Source: Barnesiella sp. WM24
GTDB taxonomy: Bacteria; Bacteroidota; Bacteroidia; Bacteroidales; Muribaculaceae
Assembly: GCF_004570975.1 (NCBI RefSeq)
Contig: NZ_SPPC01000003.1
Location: 245,102 to 309,101 of the forward strand
Direction of reading: 5' to 3'
Length of the DNA: 64,000 nt
Under the pieces are notes generated by a model that ran no database searches, was not told where the DNA came from, and saw nothing but the letters and a program-made list of their open reading frames with translations. Every line of letters starts with the position of its first letter. Position 1 is the first letter of the stretch. Shown here one piece after another: positions 36,616 to 46,633 of this stretch. A program made the position numbers and the translations under genes.

Positions 36616-36980
36616 ACGATTGTCTTGCCGAAAGGCATGAACGCAAGCCCGGCAAGCTTAAAATGCTGGACTCCAAATGGAATGCCTATTATGGTGATGC
36701 AGAACAGCAGCCCGAATCCTATGTGGGTAAGCGCAATCGGAATTCCTCCGACAAACCACCAGATTACATTCATTATCAGGTTGAGGCATCCGCTTGAGGT
36801 GGGTGACGGGAGCACTTTTGTGCCAAAAGGCACAAGCGCGACACCAGCAAGTTTAAGGGTCTGAAGTCCGAAAGGGATGCCTATAATCGTAAGCATCATT
36901 GCGAGGCTCGACACCACATATTCGACTGCCACGAAGAATCCACCGAATACAATCCAGATTATGTTGAGAAACAGATTCAT
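36612..36980 (-). CDS. yccF: YccF-domain inner-membrane protein
   Basis: A 122-aa membrane protein made of two tandem YccF repeats: each ends IIGIPFG(L/V)Q..KLAG.A..PFG (residues about 32-53 and 96-117), preceded by a hydrophobic hairpin. The function of YccF proteins is unknown. It is transcribed alone from a TATCTTTG promoter at 37015-37008, with a 16-bp palindrome over the -33 region. Confidence 0.9.
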   Translation of the reverse strand: MNLFLNIIWIVFGGFFVAVEYVVSSLAMMLTIIGIPFGLQTLKLAGVALVPFGTKVLPSPTSSGCLNLIMNVIWWFVGGIPIALTHIGFGLLFCITIIGIPFGVQHFKLAGLAFMPFGKTIV

Positions 36981-37007
36981 ATAATATTGTTGTTAATCAT
37001 TAGGCTG

Positions 37008-37039
37008 CAAAGATAGCTAAAACTTGTCGGTACCGACAA
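37008..37039 (-). promoter_or_regulatory. yccF promoter
   Basis: On the minus strand TTG at 37039-37037, 21 bp, then TATCTTTG at 37015-37008. The -33 TTG is the outer arm of the perfect palindrome TTGTCGGTACCGACAA at 37024-37039. Confidence 0.65.
37024..37039. promoter_or_regulatory. Perfect 16-bp palindrome, candidate operator
   Basis: TTGTCGGTACCGACAA is self-complementary with no spacer. It covers the space between -33 and -7 of the yccF promoter and ends 18 nt before the -33 element of the plus-strand RNA promoter at 37058-37088. A dimeric repressor bound here could affect both. It has no spacer loop, so it would make a poor RNA hairpin. Confidence 0.45.
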
Positions 37040-37057
37040 AAAATCTTGCCTCGAAAG

Positions 37058-37088
37058 TTGCAAAATTCAACAATATGAATTAACTTTG
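37058..37088 (+). promoter_or_regulatory. Promoter of the 37.1-kb RNA
   Basis: TTG at 37058-37060, 20 bp, then TAACTTTG at 37081-37088: exact spacing and full -7 match, among the best promoters in the window. Confidence 0.75.
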
Positions 37089-37093
37089 TGTTA

Positions 37094-37360
37094 TAACAAT
37101 GAAGGCAAGAGAGCCGAAGATATACCACATCAAAGTTGATTGGGAAACTCATCAAATTTATATGAAATACCGAGACAAGCTTAGTCGACTGATGGCGGGC
37201 CCCGACCGCTTTTCGGAGCGGTGGCTAATAACCCAGGCGGATTACAAAGGTTGGCGAGCACTCAAATCCTGTCATTCGGAGTTTCATCGCATCCTTTGGT
37301 GTGGTCCTATAAAGAAGAGACTGTCGCGTAAATCATTTACGTTGCAGTCTCTTTCTTTTT
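37094..37360 (+). ncRNA. Candidate structured non-coding RNA
   Basis: The 459-nt gap between yccF and the OmpA-like gene holds a strong promoter, about 265 nt of transcript and a terminator. Long-range pairing is visible: 37124-37135 with 37294-37305 (12 bp, one G-U) and 37144-37150 with 37279-37285 (7 bp), enclosing a hairpin at 37205-37222 (ACCGCT/AGCGGT). A frame open from ATG 37099 has no stop before the terminator and runs on through two terminators into the OmpA gene, so it is unlikely to be a real protein, and that ATG lies only about 5 nt after the expected transcript start. It could be a 6S-like or other regulatory RNA; I recognise no known family. A short leaderless peptide gene remains possible. 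Confidence 0.55.
37315..37360 (+). terminator. Terminator of the 37.1-kb RNA
   Basis: AAGAGACTG at 37315-37323 pairs with CAGTCTCTT at 37345-37353, with an inner stem CGTAA/TTACG (37327-37331 with 37337-37341), followed by a T-rich tract to 37360. Confidence 0.85.
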
Positions 37361-37384
37361 GCATGTACGCTCGTCTATACAGGA

Positions 37385-37418
37385 ATAAAAAAATAAGCGG
37401 CATTTTGCCGCTTATTTT
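37385..37418 (-). terminator. Terminator of the OmpA-like gene
   Basis: AAATAAGCGGCA at 37391-37402 pairs with TGCCGCTTATTT at 37406-37417 around a TTT loop. On the minus strand the stem is followed by a T-run (the A-run at 37387-37393). It lies 22 nt after the OmpA-like stop. Confidence 0.85.
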
Positions 37419-37439
37419 ATCAGTTACATTTATGGTTGT

Positions 37440-38138
37440 TTATTGCAGAGAGCCGTTCTCAGCCTCCTTCACCATTTCAGGACTTGCGGTGATGTAGATT
37501 TCAACTCGACGGTTCTGAGCCCTGCCTGCTGCGGTCTCGTTGGATGCAACGTAGTCAGCCATAGGAATGCCCTTTGCGGTTAAGCGGGTAGGGCTTACTC
37601 CTGAATTTACGAGGTAGGTCAACACTGCGTCAGCACGCTCGTTAGAGAGCTTTTCATTTACAGCATATGAACCTGTGTTGTCGGTAAAGCCGAGAATCTG
37701 CACGTCAGTAAGAGGATTCTGCTTCAAAGATACTGCAAACTGGCTGAGATCCTGCTGTGCCGAAGTGTTAAGTGTATATTTACCGGTCGGGAACAAGATA
37801 CCTCCGTCAAATGTAACCTTGATTGCCTGCAATCCATTTTGGTCGGTGGTCTGTTCGACCTGGGCATCGGGGAGGGTGGCAGCAAGTTCTTTCTGCTGAT
37901 TATCCATTTTCTTACCGATAAGCGCGCCTGCGCCCGCTCCTACGGCAGCACCGATTGCACTACCGATACCTGCGCCTTTGCCGCCTCCGATAAGAGCGCC
38001 AAGACCTGCGCCGACGGCAGCACCGCCGCCACCACCGATAAGAGCGCCCTTGCCGGTATTGGTCATTGAGCTACAACCCGAAGAGAGAAGCATACATGCA
38101 GCGAGAAGAGCCGCACCTGTTAATTTAAGAACTTTCAT
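37440..38138 (-). CDS. OmpA-family lipoprotein (YiaD-like) with glycine zipper
   Basis: A peptidoglycan-binding envelope lipoprotein. The 232-aa product has a signal peptide with a lipobox-like LSSGC at residues 18-22 (Cys22 lipidated), a glycine-zipper region with GALIGGGGGAAVGAGLGALI repeats from about 31 to 75, and a C-terminal OmpA domain with FPTGKYTLNTSAQQDL, ILGFTDNTGS, LSNERADAV and AQNRRVEIYI. The glycine zipper may insert in or flatten against the membrane. Transcribed alone from a TAACTTTG promoter and closed by its own terminator. Confidence 0.92.
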   Translation of the reverse strand: MKVLKLTGAALLAACMLLSSGCSSMTNTGKGALIGGGGGAAVGAGLGALIGGGKGAGIGSAIGAAVGAGAGALIGKKMDNQQKELAATLPDAQVEQTTDQNGLQAIKVTFDGGILFPTGKYTLNTSAQQDLSQFAVSLKQNPLTDVQILGFTDNTGSYAVNEKLSNERADAVLTYLVNSGVSPTRLTAKGIPMADYVASNETAAGRAQNRRVEIYITASPEMVKEAENGSLQ

Positions 38139-38175
38139 CGTCGTATATTTAATTAATTTAATAAAATTTAAACCA

Positions 38176-38183
38176 CAAAGTTA
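38176..38183 (-). promoter_or_regulatory. -7 element of the OmpA-like gene
   Basis: Reads TAACTTTG on the minus strand, 37 nt before the ATG. The leader is A/T-rich. Confidence 0.6.
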
Positions 38184-38276
38184 ATAAATGCGTTTAATAT
38201 AAAAAAGCGAATCGACGCTATTATTTTTAATACAAGATAAACGGAAAAAATGTTTTTAGACTTGCAGGATTTTCAG

Positions 38277-38284
38277 TAAGTTTG
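38277..38284 (+). promoter_or_regulatory. -7 element of the EamA transporter gene
   Basis: TAAGTTTG matches TAnnTTTG, 25 nt before the ATG; the -33 region is only a T-run at 38252-38257. Confidence 0.5.
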
Positions 38285-38309
38285 CATACATATTCAATAT
38301 ATAAGGGAG

Positions 38310-39227
38310 ATGATGGATAGAAAATTCAGCATAGGTCGAGGGACTCTCGTGTGGTTTCATCTCGGCGCATTACTGACTATAATAGCTTGGGGTGTATCAT
38401 TTGTTTCAACAAAAGTCCTGCTTGAACATGGATTGCAGCCTACAGAAGTGTATGTGTACCGTACATTGCTTGCCTATATGATGGTGTTATGTGTATGTCA
38501 CAAACGCATTTTTTCAAATTCACTGCGTGACGAACTTCTCTTTGTCGTATGTGGACTATGTGCAGGTTCTCTATATTTTATCGCGGAGAACACGGCTCTT
38601 GAATATACGCTTGTATCAAATGTGTCGCTTATTGTGACTCTTGCCCCTCTGCTTACCACGCTTCTTGTCGGAGCCATATATAAAAGCGAAAAACCCGGCA
38701 AGGGGGTCCTTGTCGGGTCTCTGGTGGCTTTGACCGGTGTGGGGTTTGTTATCTTCAACAGCAGTTTTGTGCTTGACGTCAAGCCTCTCGGTGATCTGTT
38801 GTCGCTTGCCGCCGCACTCTCATGGGCGGTGTACTCGCTCGTATTACGTAAGTTGAATGCATTCTATTCCGTAATGTTTATATCACGTAAGACATTTTTT
38901 TATGGAATGCTTACAGCTGTGCCGTTTTTGTTTATGCAATCAAGCCATACACCTGTTTCGGTGTTTATGGAATTTGATGTATGGTCCAATTTCATGTTCC
39001 TCGGACTATTCTGCTCGATGCTCGCTTTTATAATATGGGCATGGGTCAACAAAGGGCTTGGCGCAATCAAAGCTAACAATTATCTTTATTTCCAGCCGAT
39101 TGTGACACTAATCGCATCAGCATTGCTCCTTGGCGAGAAAGTGTCGATAATCGGCTATACCGGCTGCGCGCTTATACTGCTTGGCGTGTGGGTCAGCGAC
39201 CGATGGGGAACAGGCTCTAATCATTAG
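38310..39227 (+). CDS. EamA (DMT superfamily) transporter
   Basis: A 305-aa inner-membrane protein with about ten hydrophobic segments in two EamA halves. The first half starts LGALLTIIAWGVSFVSTKVLLEHG and the second near GDLLSLAAALSWAVYSLVLRKL; AENTALEYTLVSNVSLIVTLAPL is typical of the first repeat. EamA members export amino acids, metabolites or drugs; the substrate cannot be told here. The last codons and stop fall in a 27-nt palindrome shared with the convergent AlkD-like gene. Confidence 0.9.
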   Translation: MMDRKFSIGRGTLVWFHLGALLTIIAWGVSFVSTKVLLEHGLQPTEVYVYRTLLAYMMVLCVCHKRIFSNSLRDELLFVVCGLCAGSLYFIAENTALEYTLVSNVSLIVTLAPLLTTLLVGAIYKSEKPGKGVLVGSLVALTGVGFVIFNSSFVLDVKPLGDLLSLAAALSWAVYSLVLRKLNAFYSVMFISRKTFFYGMLTAVPFLFMQSSHTPVSVFMEFDVWSNFMFLGLFCSMLAFIIWAWVNKGLGAIKANNYLYFQPIVTLIASALLLGEKVSIIGYTGCALILLGVWVSDRWGTGSNH

Positions 39228-39235
39228 AGCCTGTT
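39209..39235. terminator. Shared palindrome with both stop codons
   Basis: Arms AACAGGCTCTAAT (39209-39221) and ATTAGAGCCTGTT (39223-39235) are perfect complements around a single C. Stops of the EamA gene (39225-39227) and of the AlkD-like gene (39219-39217) both lie inside. The stem has little T-run behind it, so it may act as an mRNA 3'-end barrier rather than a classical terminator. Confidence 0.6.
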
Positions 39236-39771
39236 ATAAAGTCAATCTCTTCTACAAGCGCTGAGGCGATGCCGGCGGTAAGCGGATTTTTTCGCTCCAG
39301 TTCGGCCGCTGCATATGCGCGTGTTTCCGCAAGCCTTTCGGGCAGAAGGTTAAACATCAGCCGTAAAGCCGTGTATCTGTACATTTCACGGTCGGAGAGT
39401 ATAAGCTCCTCGGCAAGAGTACATGCCCACGGCATTTTTTTCAATAGCTTCAGGCATAAGATGTCAGCTACTTCAGTCGTGGCGATTGTTTCGACCCATT
39501 CACGTGCCACTGATATGTCAAACTGCTCAGGCGGATACACCATTGGCGCCAATAGCCGGCTTTCGCGTGTGGAATCGTTATGCCAAAGCTCGTCGGCTAT
39601 CTGTGGCGACGGAGGTATCTCTGCCGCCAATGCTGTAAGCTGAGGCAGGTTTAGTCCGAATATAATCTTATATGGAGCGCCCATCCGGCGCATTGCATCA
39701 GCGACAGCACCGTTGCGCAGTGAGTACATGCGGTGTTTTATCTCCTGAATAGGGTTGTTAAATCGTGTCAT
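39217..39771 (-). CDS. AlkD-like DNA alkylation repair protein (HEAT repeats)
   Basis: A 184-aa all-helical protein resembling the AlkD group of HEAT-like DNA glycosylases, which remove alkylated bases. Visible: EIKHRMYSLRNGAVADAMRRMG at the start, LAPMVYPPEQFD near residue 73, REWVETIATTEVADILCLKLL near 87. It is shorter than the usual 220-240 aa, and I cannot confirm the catalytic aspartate, so activity is uncertain. The ATG at 39771 overlaps thiH by 14 nt; a longer frame from 39903 would lie deep in thiH. It is the last gene of the thiamin operon. Confidence 0.75.
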   Translation of the reverse strand: MTRFNNPIQEIKHRMYSLRNGAVADAMRRMGAPYKIIFGLNLPQLTALAAEIPPSPQIADELWHNDSTRESRLLAPMVYPPEQFDISVAREWVETIATTEVADILCLKLLKKMPWACTLAEELILSDREMYRYTALRLMFNLLPERLAETRAYAAAELERKNPLTAGIASALVEEIDFITGSND

Positions 39772-40882
39772 TTGAATCAAATATTTTATCCCAGTCTTTC
39801 CATACAGCCTCGTAGCCGAGACGGCGTATTCCTCCGACAACGGCTTCCGGACTTCTGTCATCGCTGACCTCAAACTGCTCCAATGAGTCGGGCGAGACAG
39901 CATATCCTCCCGGGTCGGTCTTGCTTCCCGCGCTCATCGAGGTCACACCGAGCTTCATCATGTTCTCGCGGAATACCGGGTTTTCTCGTGTTGAATAGCT
40001 AATGTCGACATCATGGTCAAAGATACGAAATGCAAATGTCAGTTGAGCGAGCTCTTTGTCGCTCATCACTACATTGGGCTGGAAATGTCCTTCAGAAGGA
40101 CGCATGCGAGGAAAATTGACCGAGAATTTTGTCTGCCAATAATTCTTTCGCAGGTATCGCAGATGGCGTGCCATCATTGTTACATCGGTACGCCAGTCTT
40201 CCAGCCCGATCAATACACCCATGCCTATTTTGTGCACGCCGGCCTGCCCCATGCGGTCGTAGCCGTTAAGTCGCCAGTCGAAGATTGATTTCATGCCTAC
40301 GGGGTGATACTTCTTATAGTTTGCCTCGTTGTAAGTCTCTTGGAAGCACACTACGCCATTCAGCCCCGACTTCGTGAGCCTGTGATACTCTTCTGCTTTC
40401 ATCGGCTGCACTTCGATTGACAGATTACTGAAGTAGGGACGGCAGGTGAGCAGGGCCTGTTCAAAATATTCTACTCCGGCTTTAGCAGGATTTTCTCCGC
40501 TTACAAGCAGTAGATTCTCAAACGGCCCAAGCTTGCGTATCGCCTTACATTCCTCTTCAATCTGCGGCATCGTGAGAATCGTGCGCTTGAACGGATTGTT
40601 ATGGTTAAATCCGCAATATACACATGCGTTAGTACACGAATTGGTTATGTACATCGGGATGTACATGCTTATGGTGTTGCCGAATCGCTCTCTTGTGTAT
40701 CGGCGGCTCAACTGAGCCATTGGCTCAAGATAGTCGGCAGCCGCCGGAGAAATCAGCGCCATAAAGTCATCGATGTCGAGATTGGTCTTTCCGAGAGCAA
40801 TCTCGACATCCGCTTTCCGCTTTGACATTATGCACCGGGTAGTGTCATCCCAGTCATAATGCTTAATCTCGTCGTAAAACAT
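39758..40882 (-). CDS. thiH: 2-iminoacetate synthase ThiH
   Basis: A radical SAM enzyme that cleaves tyrosine to dehydroglycine, a thiazole precursor, and so fits an anaerobe. The 374-aa product has the cluster motif CTNACVYCGF near residue 85 (CxxxCxxC), LLVSGENPAKAG and GVLIGLEDWRTD. The ATG at 40882 lies 2 nt after the thiC stop codon; an upstream frame from 40948 runs inside thiC. Confidence 0.95.
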   Translation of the reverse strand: MFYDEIKHYDWDDTTRCIMSKRKADVEIALGKTNLDIDDFMALISPAAADYLEPMAQLSRRYTRERFGNTISMYIPMYITNSCTNACVYCGFNHNNPFKRTILTMPQIEEECKAIRKLGPFENLLLVSGENPAKAGVEYFEQALLTCRPYFSNLSIEVQPMKAEEYHRLTKSGLNGVVCFQETYNEANYKKYHPVGMKSIFDWRLNGYDRMGQAGVHKIGMGVLIGLEDWRTDVTMMARHLRYLRKNYWQTKFSVNFPRMRPSEGHFQPNVVMSDKELAQLTFAFRIFDHDVDISYSTRENPVFRENMMKLGVTSMSAGSKTDPGGYAVSPDSLEQFEVSDDRSPEAVVGGIRRLGYEAVWKDWDKIFDSNDTI

Positions 40883-40884
40883 GA

Positions 40885-43375
<2,491 letters not shown>

Positions 43376-43421
43376 GATTGGTTTATGATAGTTTATAGTG
43401 ATTATTCTTGATTTTTGTATG

Positions 43422-44039
43422 TCATCGGGCAAGCCGCCTGAGAATATCTTCGGTGTATTCAACCGGAGAAGGCGCATTTATTATCGCGCCTGACACGGCG
43501 ATACCTTGGACACCTGTAGACATGATTTCATCTACGTCGTCGATTGTTATCCCTCCTATGGCGACTATCGGTAATTGATTTCCGGCATCGCTTACAGTCT
43601 TGACGATTTGCCTGTAGCCTTCAAGCCCGATAACAGGGGCAAGGTTCTTTTTGGTGTCAGTGTGGCGGAATGGGCCGAGCCCTACATAGTCGACATCCAC
43701 CCTTTTGAATGTGAGTATATCGTCAGCCGTGTTTGCTGTCACGCCTATTATGGCGTGCGGGCCGAGTATTTCCCTTGCTTTGCGCGGATCCATGTCAGTC
43801 TTGCCAAGATGAACGCCATGAACACGCAGCTCGTTGACAAGCTCCACGTTGTCATCAATGACGAGTATTACGTCGTTATCTTTGCACATAGGTATTATAT
43901 CAAGAGCTGTAGCTTTTAGCTCCTCATATGACGCATCTTTCATTCGGAGCTGTACCCATTTGCAGCCTCCTTCTATAGCCATTTTCACCTCTTTGGGGAT
44001 TGAATACTTTTCCGAGGGATGAGTAATGAATTGTAACAT
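43422..44039 (-). CDS. thiE: Thiamine phosphate synthase
   Basis: Joins HMP-PP and thiazole phosphate. The 205-aa product keeps the ThiE substrate residues: WVQLRMKDA near residue 28, IDDNVELV near 61, [31 protein letters not shown] near 118 and [10 protein letters not shown]. It is the better candidate of the two ThiE-type genes here for true thiamine phosphate synthase. Confidence 0.93.
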   Translation of the reverse strand: MLQFITHPSEKYSIPKEVKMAIEGGCKWVQLRMKDASYEELKATALDIIPMCKDNDVILVIDDNVELVNELRVHGVHLGKTDMDPRKAREILGPHAIIGVTANTADDILTFKRVDVDYVGLGPFRHTDTKKNLAPVIGLEGYRQIVKTVSDAGNQLPIVAIGGITIDDVDEIMSTGVQGIAVSGAIINAPSPVEYTEDILRRLAR

Positions 44040-44064
44040 AATATATAGTAGTTGTATTAGTCAA

Positions 44065-44643
44065 TCAGTTGTTAAATAATCCGAGCCTGAGCCTCAGGTC
44101 TTCGATAGATTTAGCCCCCGCCAGGTATCCGAGCACAGCATAGCCTTTGAAGGGTAGCAAGGCAAGTTCTGGCAGGCGGAACGGGGTGACTCCTCCGAGA
44201 GCGACTACCTTGCCTTCAGGAAGCGAGGCAAGCTCTTCTGCTGCGAATGAACCGCTGTAACCCGGCTTTGAAACACTTGGGAAGATAGGACTGAGCGTCA
44301 GATAGTCGAAATAATCTTTATATTCCTGCACTTCTTCTATGGTGTGACACGTGCGGCTCACTGACCCGTTGTATCTTGCCGGTGCATCAGGACACCGGGA
44401 ATTAAGGTGTATGCCTCCGAGATTAAACTCATTAAGGAGCTCAAAGTGACCGTGCAACCGCAACCGCGAGTGATATACAGGCGGCAGGCTCTCGATAATC
44501 GCCTTCATCTCGCGAAGCGTAGCGCCGGGATGACGCAGATGGACATAATCCCATCCTGCCTCAAGAATGACCTTTATCCAAATCGGTTCATTCTCAAGCG
44601 CATCGGGTGGCGTCACTGCTATTCGTAGCGGCTGCTTATCCAC
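44065..44643 (-). CDS. ThiE/TenI-like paralogue
   Basis: A 192-aa TIM-barrel of the ThiE/TenI group. It retains DYVHLRHPGATL, GGIHLNSRCPDAP, LTLSPIFPSVSKPGYSG and ALGGVTPF, but differs from the neighbouring ThiE in the Lys after Arg (HLRHP against QLRMK) and in the DDN segment (LHGHFELLNE). This suggests TenI, the thiazole tautomerase, rather than a second synthase. Its start overlaps the thiS stop by 8 nt, and 25 nt separate it from thiE. Confidence 0.75.
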   Translation of the reverse strand: MDKQPLRIAVTPPDALENEPIWIKVILEAGWDYVHLRHPGATLREMKAIIESLPPVYHSRLRLHGHFELLNEFNLGGIHLNSRCPDAPARYNGSVSRTCHTIEEVQEYKDYFDYLTLSPIFPSVSKPGYSGSFAAEELASLPEGKVVALGGVTPFRLPELALLPFKGYAVLGYLAGAKSIEDLRLRLGLFNN

Positions 44644-44836
44644 CGTAAAATGGTTCGATTACTAAAACAGAATCGCCGTCATGAAGTTCTGTGGAGTCGC
44701 GGTCTACAAGTGACACGACTTCGCCGTTAAGTGCCGTGGCGATACCTTCAGGATTTATTCCCGCAAGGTCAAGTGCGCCTTGAAGTGTGGTGTGGTCAGG
44801 TACTGTCATCGGCTTGTTGTTTACTGAAATATTCAT
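44636..44836 (-). CDS. thiS: Sulfur carrier protein ThiS
   Basis: A 66-aa ubiquitin-like carrier ending in Gly-Gly (EPFYGG), whose C-terminus receives sulfur for the thiazole. MNISVNNKPMTV at the start and ALNGEVV in the middle match the family. Activation normally needs ThiF, which is not visible in this operon. Starts 4 nt after the thiD stop codon. Confidence 0.95.
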   Translation of the reverse strand: MNISVNNKPMTVPDHTTLQGALDLAGINPEGIATALNGEVVSLVDRDSTELHDGDSVLVIEPFYGG

Positions 44837-44840
44837 AGTC

Positions 44841-45662
44841 TTATTGTTTAGTTGTTATTTTCAATGGGACAGGGGCATAGAGATGGTTGACCGGACCATG
44901 TCCGTGACCGATAGTGATTCCGGCACCGGCTTTCAATGCATCTGTTATATATCGTTTTGCCCTGGATACACTTTCAACCATGTCATATCCAAGGGCAAGG
45001 CAGGAGGCTATTGCTGACGACAGGGTGCAACCTGTGCCATGATTGTTTTTTGTAATCACACGTCTTGATTCAAGCACTACCGGCTCGTCATAGCCTTCGA
45101 GGGCGAGGTAATCTACCGACATTCCGTTGGAACTGTCTCTGTCACCTCCCTTTAAAAGTACATTTTTTGCTCCGAGCTTTCGCAGCGCCTCTATCTGGCG
45201 TTTTAAATCATCAGTGCCGGTGAGGGCTATAGCTTCATTGACATTGGGGGTTATGAGCGAGGCGACAGGTATAATGCGTCTGGTAATGACATCAATCGCT
45301 TCTTCTGATATGAGCCTATCGCCCGACGTAGCCACCATTACAGGGTCAAGAACTATGTTTTTGGCGTTTCTCTCAACCAGCCTGTCGGCAACAATATTAG
45401 CGATATCCGGGGAAAACAGCATCCCTATTTTTACGGCATCGGGGTATATGTCATCAAACACCGCGTCAATCTGAGCGGCGACCGCCTCAGGCTCGATGCC
45501 GGTAACGGAACGCACTCCCGACGTGTTCTGAACGGCAATAGCTGTGATTGCCGTCATGCCATAGACACCGAGTGCCGACATGGTCTTGATGTCGGCCTGA
45601 ATGCCTGCGCCGCCTGATGGGTCAGACCCGGCTATCGAAAGTGCGGTGGTGTAACAATTCAT
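44841..45662 (-). CDS. thiD: Hydroxymethylpyrimidine (phospho)kinase ThiD
   Basis: Phosphorylates HMP and HMP phosphate. The 273-aa product has SIAGSDPSGGAGIQADIKT near residue 8, GVYGMTAITAIAVQNT, LDPVMVATSGDRL, and the GTGCTLSSAIAS anion-hole region near 212. It is the first gene of the thi operon, right behind the TPP riboswitch, whose expression platform places the bases upstream of its ATG in a stem. Confidence 0.96.
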   Translation of the reverse strand: MNCYTTALSIAGSDPSGGAGIQADIKTMSALGVYGMTAITAIAVQNTSGVRSVTGIEPEAVAAQIDAVFDDIYPDAVKIGMLFSPDIANIVADRLVERNAKNIVLDPVMVATSGDRLISEEAIDVITRRIIPVASLITPNVNEAIALTGTDDLKRQIEALRKLGAKNVLLKGGDRDSSNGMSVDYLALEGYDEPVVLESRRVITKNNHGTGCTLSSAIASCLALGYDMVESVSRAKRYITDALKAGAGITIGHGHGPVNHLYAPVPLKITTKQ

Positions 45663-45664
45663 AT

Positions 45665-45703
45665 GCCTTTTTATCTTAATAACAAAATAATAGACAAAAA
45701 GGC
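45665..45703 (-). promoter_or_regulatory. thiD: Expression platform of the TPP riboswitch
   Basis: GCCTTTTT (45703-45696 on the minus strand) pairs exactly with AAAAAGGC (45672-45665), which ends 2 nt before the thiD ATG. In this phylum translation starts depend on an unpaired A-rich stretch before the ATG rather than on a Shine-Dalgarno, so this stem would block initiation. No T-run follows, so control is probably translational. Confidence 0.6.
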
Positions 45704-45721
45704 TCTAAAGATAATCAACAA

Positions 45722-45796
45722 TCCCTTCGTCGGTGTTAACCGTGTCAGGTTCGGAGGGTATAATCTCAGCACGTCAAAATGACGGCACCCCTTTGT
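45722..45796 (-). promoter_or_regulatory. TPP riboswitch (THI box)
   Basis: Read on the minus strand the element has all hallmarks: GGGGTGCC, GCTGAGA (45770-45764), ACCC, GAACCTGA (45752-45745), GTTAACACCGACGAAGGGA. It lies between the promoter and thiD and would repress the operon when thiamin pyrophosphate is plentiful. Confidence 0.95.
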
Positions 45797-45805
45797 CTAT
45801 GTCTG

Positions 45806-45837
45806 CAAATTTAGTAATATTAAATCGTCTCTCCAAA
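45806..45837 (-). promoter_or_regulatory. Promoter of the thiamin operon
   Basis: On the minus strand TTTG at 45837-45834, 20 bp, then TAAATTTG at 45813-45806. Start of transcription near 45799 places the riboswitch at the very 5' end of the message. Confidence 0.8.
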
Positions 45838-45847
45838 TCCTGCGGCG

Positions 45848-46633
45848 TCAGATTATGTCAAAACGGTCAGATTCCTGCAAAACAGGGAATTTTGTCCTGA
45901 ACGACACGAGGGATTCTTTAGACAGCGAAGCGGCAATTGTCTTGTCGTTTTGCTCTTCGCCTATTAGTCTGCCCTTGGCATCAACAATCACCGAACTGCC
46001 TGAGTATTTGCCATAGCTGTCTTCTCCTGTGCGGTTGCATCCTATTACGTAAGCCTGGTTTTCGATAGCACGCGCTATTAGGAGGTGTTTCCACGCGTAG
46101 GCGCGTGAGTCAGGCCAGTTTGCCATTATTATAAGAAGGTCGTAGGCTCCGTCATTGTTTCTCAGCCACGCGGGGAAGCGCACATCGAAGCAGACTGCCA
46201 TTGCAATGTTCCACCCTCTGTAGCGGAATCGCGGGATGGGCGAGTCCCCCCGACGGTAGGCATTGTCTTCTCCGCTTATTGAAAAAAGATGGTGCTTGTC
46301 ATAAAAATAGGTGTCTCCTGACGGCTCGATAAAAAATGCACGGTTATAGACAGCATCATTGTCGCGGGCGATGAACGAACCACATATGGCAATCTTGTAG
46401 CCGGCGGCAATCTTTTTTATTGCCGTAAGTGTCATCCCGTCGTTACTCTCGGCAAGCGATGCCGCCATGACGGGGTCGCAGATAAAGCCGGTGGTAAACA
46501 TTTCCGGCAACACGGCTATGTCATAGCCTTCGGGCAATGACTTTATCAGGTTTTCCGCTTCAGCTATATTTCCCGACTTATCACCCTGGATTATGTCAAG
46601 TTGCAGCGCGGCTGTTTTAAGAATGTCACTCAT
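45848..46633 (-). CDS. Nitrilase-family amidohydrolase, omega-amidase-like (YafV)
   Basis: The carbon-nitrogen hydrolase triad is visible as Glu44 (VLPEMF), Lys113 (YDKHHLF) and Cys148 (AVCFDVRFP). The 261-aa length and the HHLFSISGED segment fit the YafV/omega-amidase group, which hydrolyses 2-oxoglutaramate or 2-oxosuccinamate formed in side reactions. Its start overlaps the acyltransferase stop by 8 nt, so the two are coupled. Confidence 0.9.
   Translation of the reverse strand: MSDILKTAALQLDIIQGDKSGNIAEAENLIKSLPEGYDIAVLPEMFTTGFICDPVMAASLAESNDGMTLTAIKKIAAGYKIAICGSFIARDNDAVYNRAFFIEPSGDTYFYDKHHLFSISGEDNAYRRGDSPIPRFRYRGWNIAMAVCFDVRFPAWLRNNDGAYDLLIIMANWPDSRAYAWKHLLIARAIENQAYVIGCNRTGEDSYGKYSGSSVIVDAKGRLIGEEQNDKTIAASLSKESLVSFRTKFPVLQESDRFDII

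Noticed and set aside
37099-37497. A 132-residue open frame on the plus strand
   Set aside because: It runs through two intrinsic terminators and into the 3' end of the OmpA-like gene, begins about 5 nt after the expected transcript start and resembles no family I know. I treat the stretch as a structured RNA.
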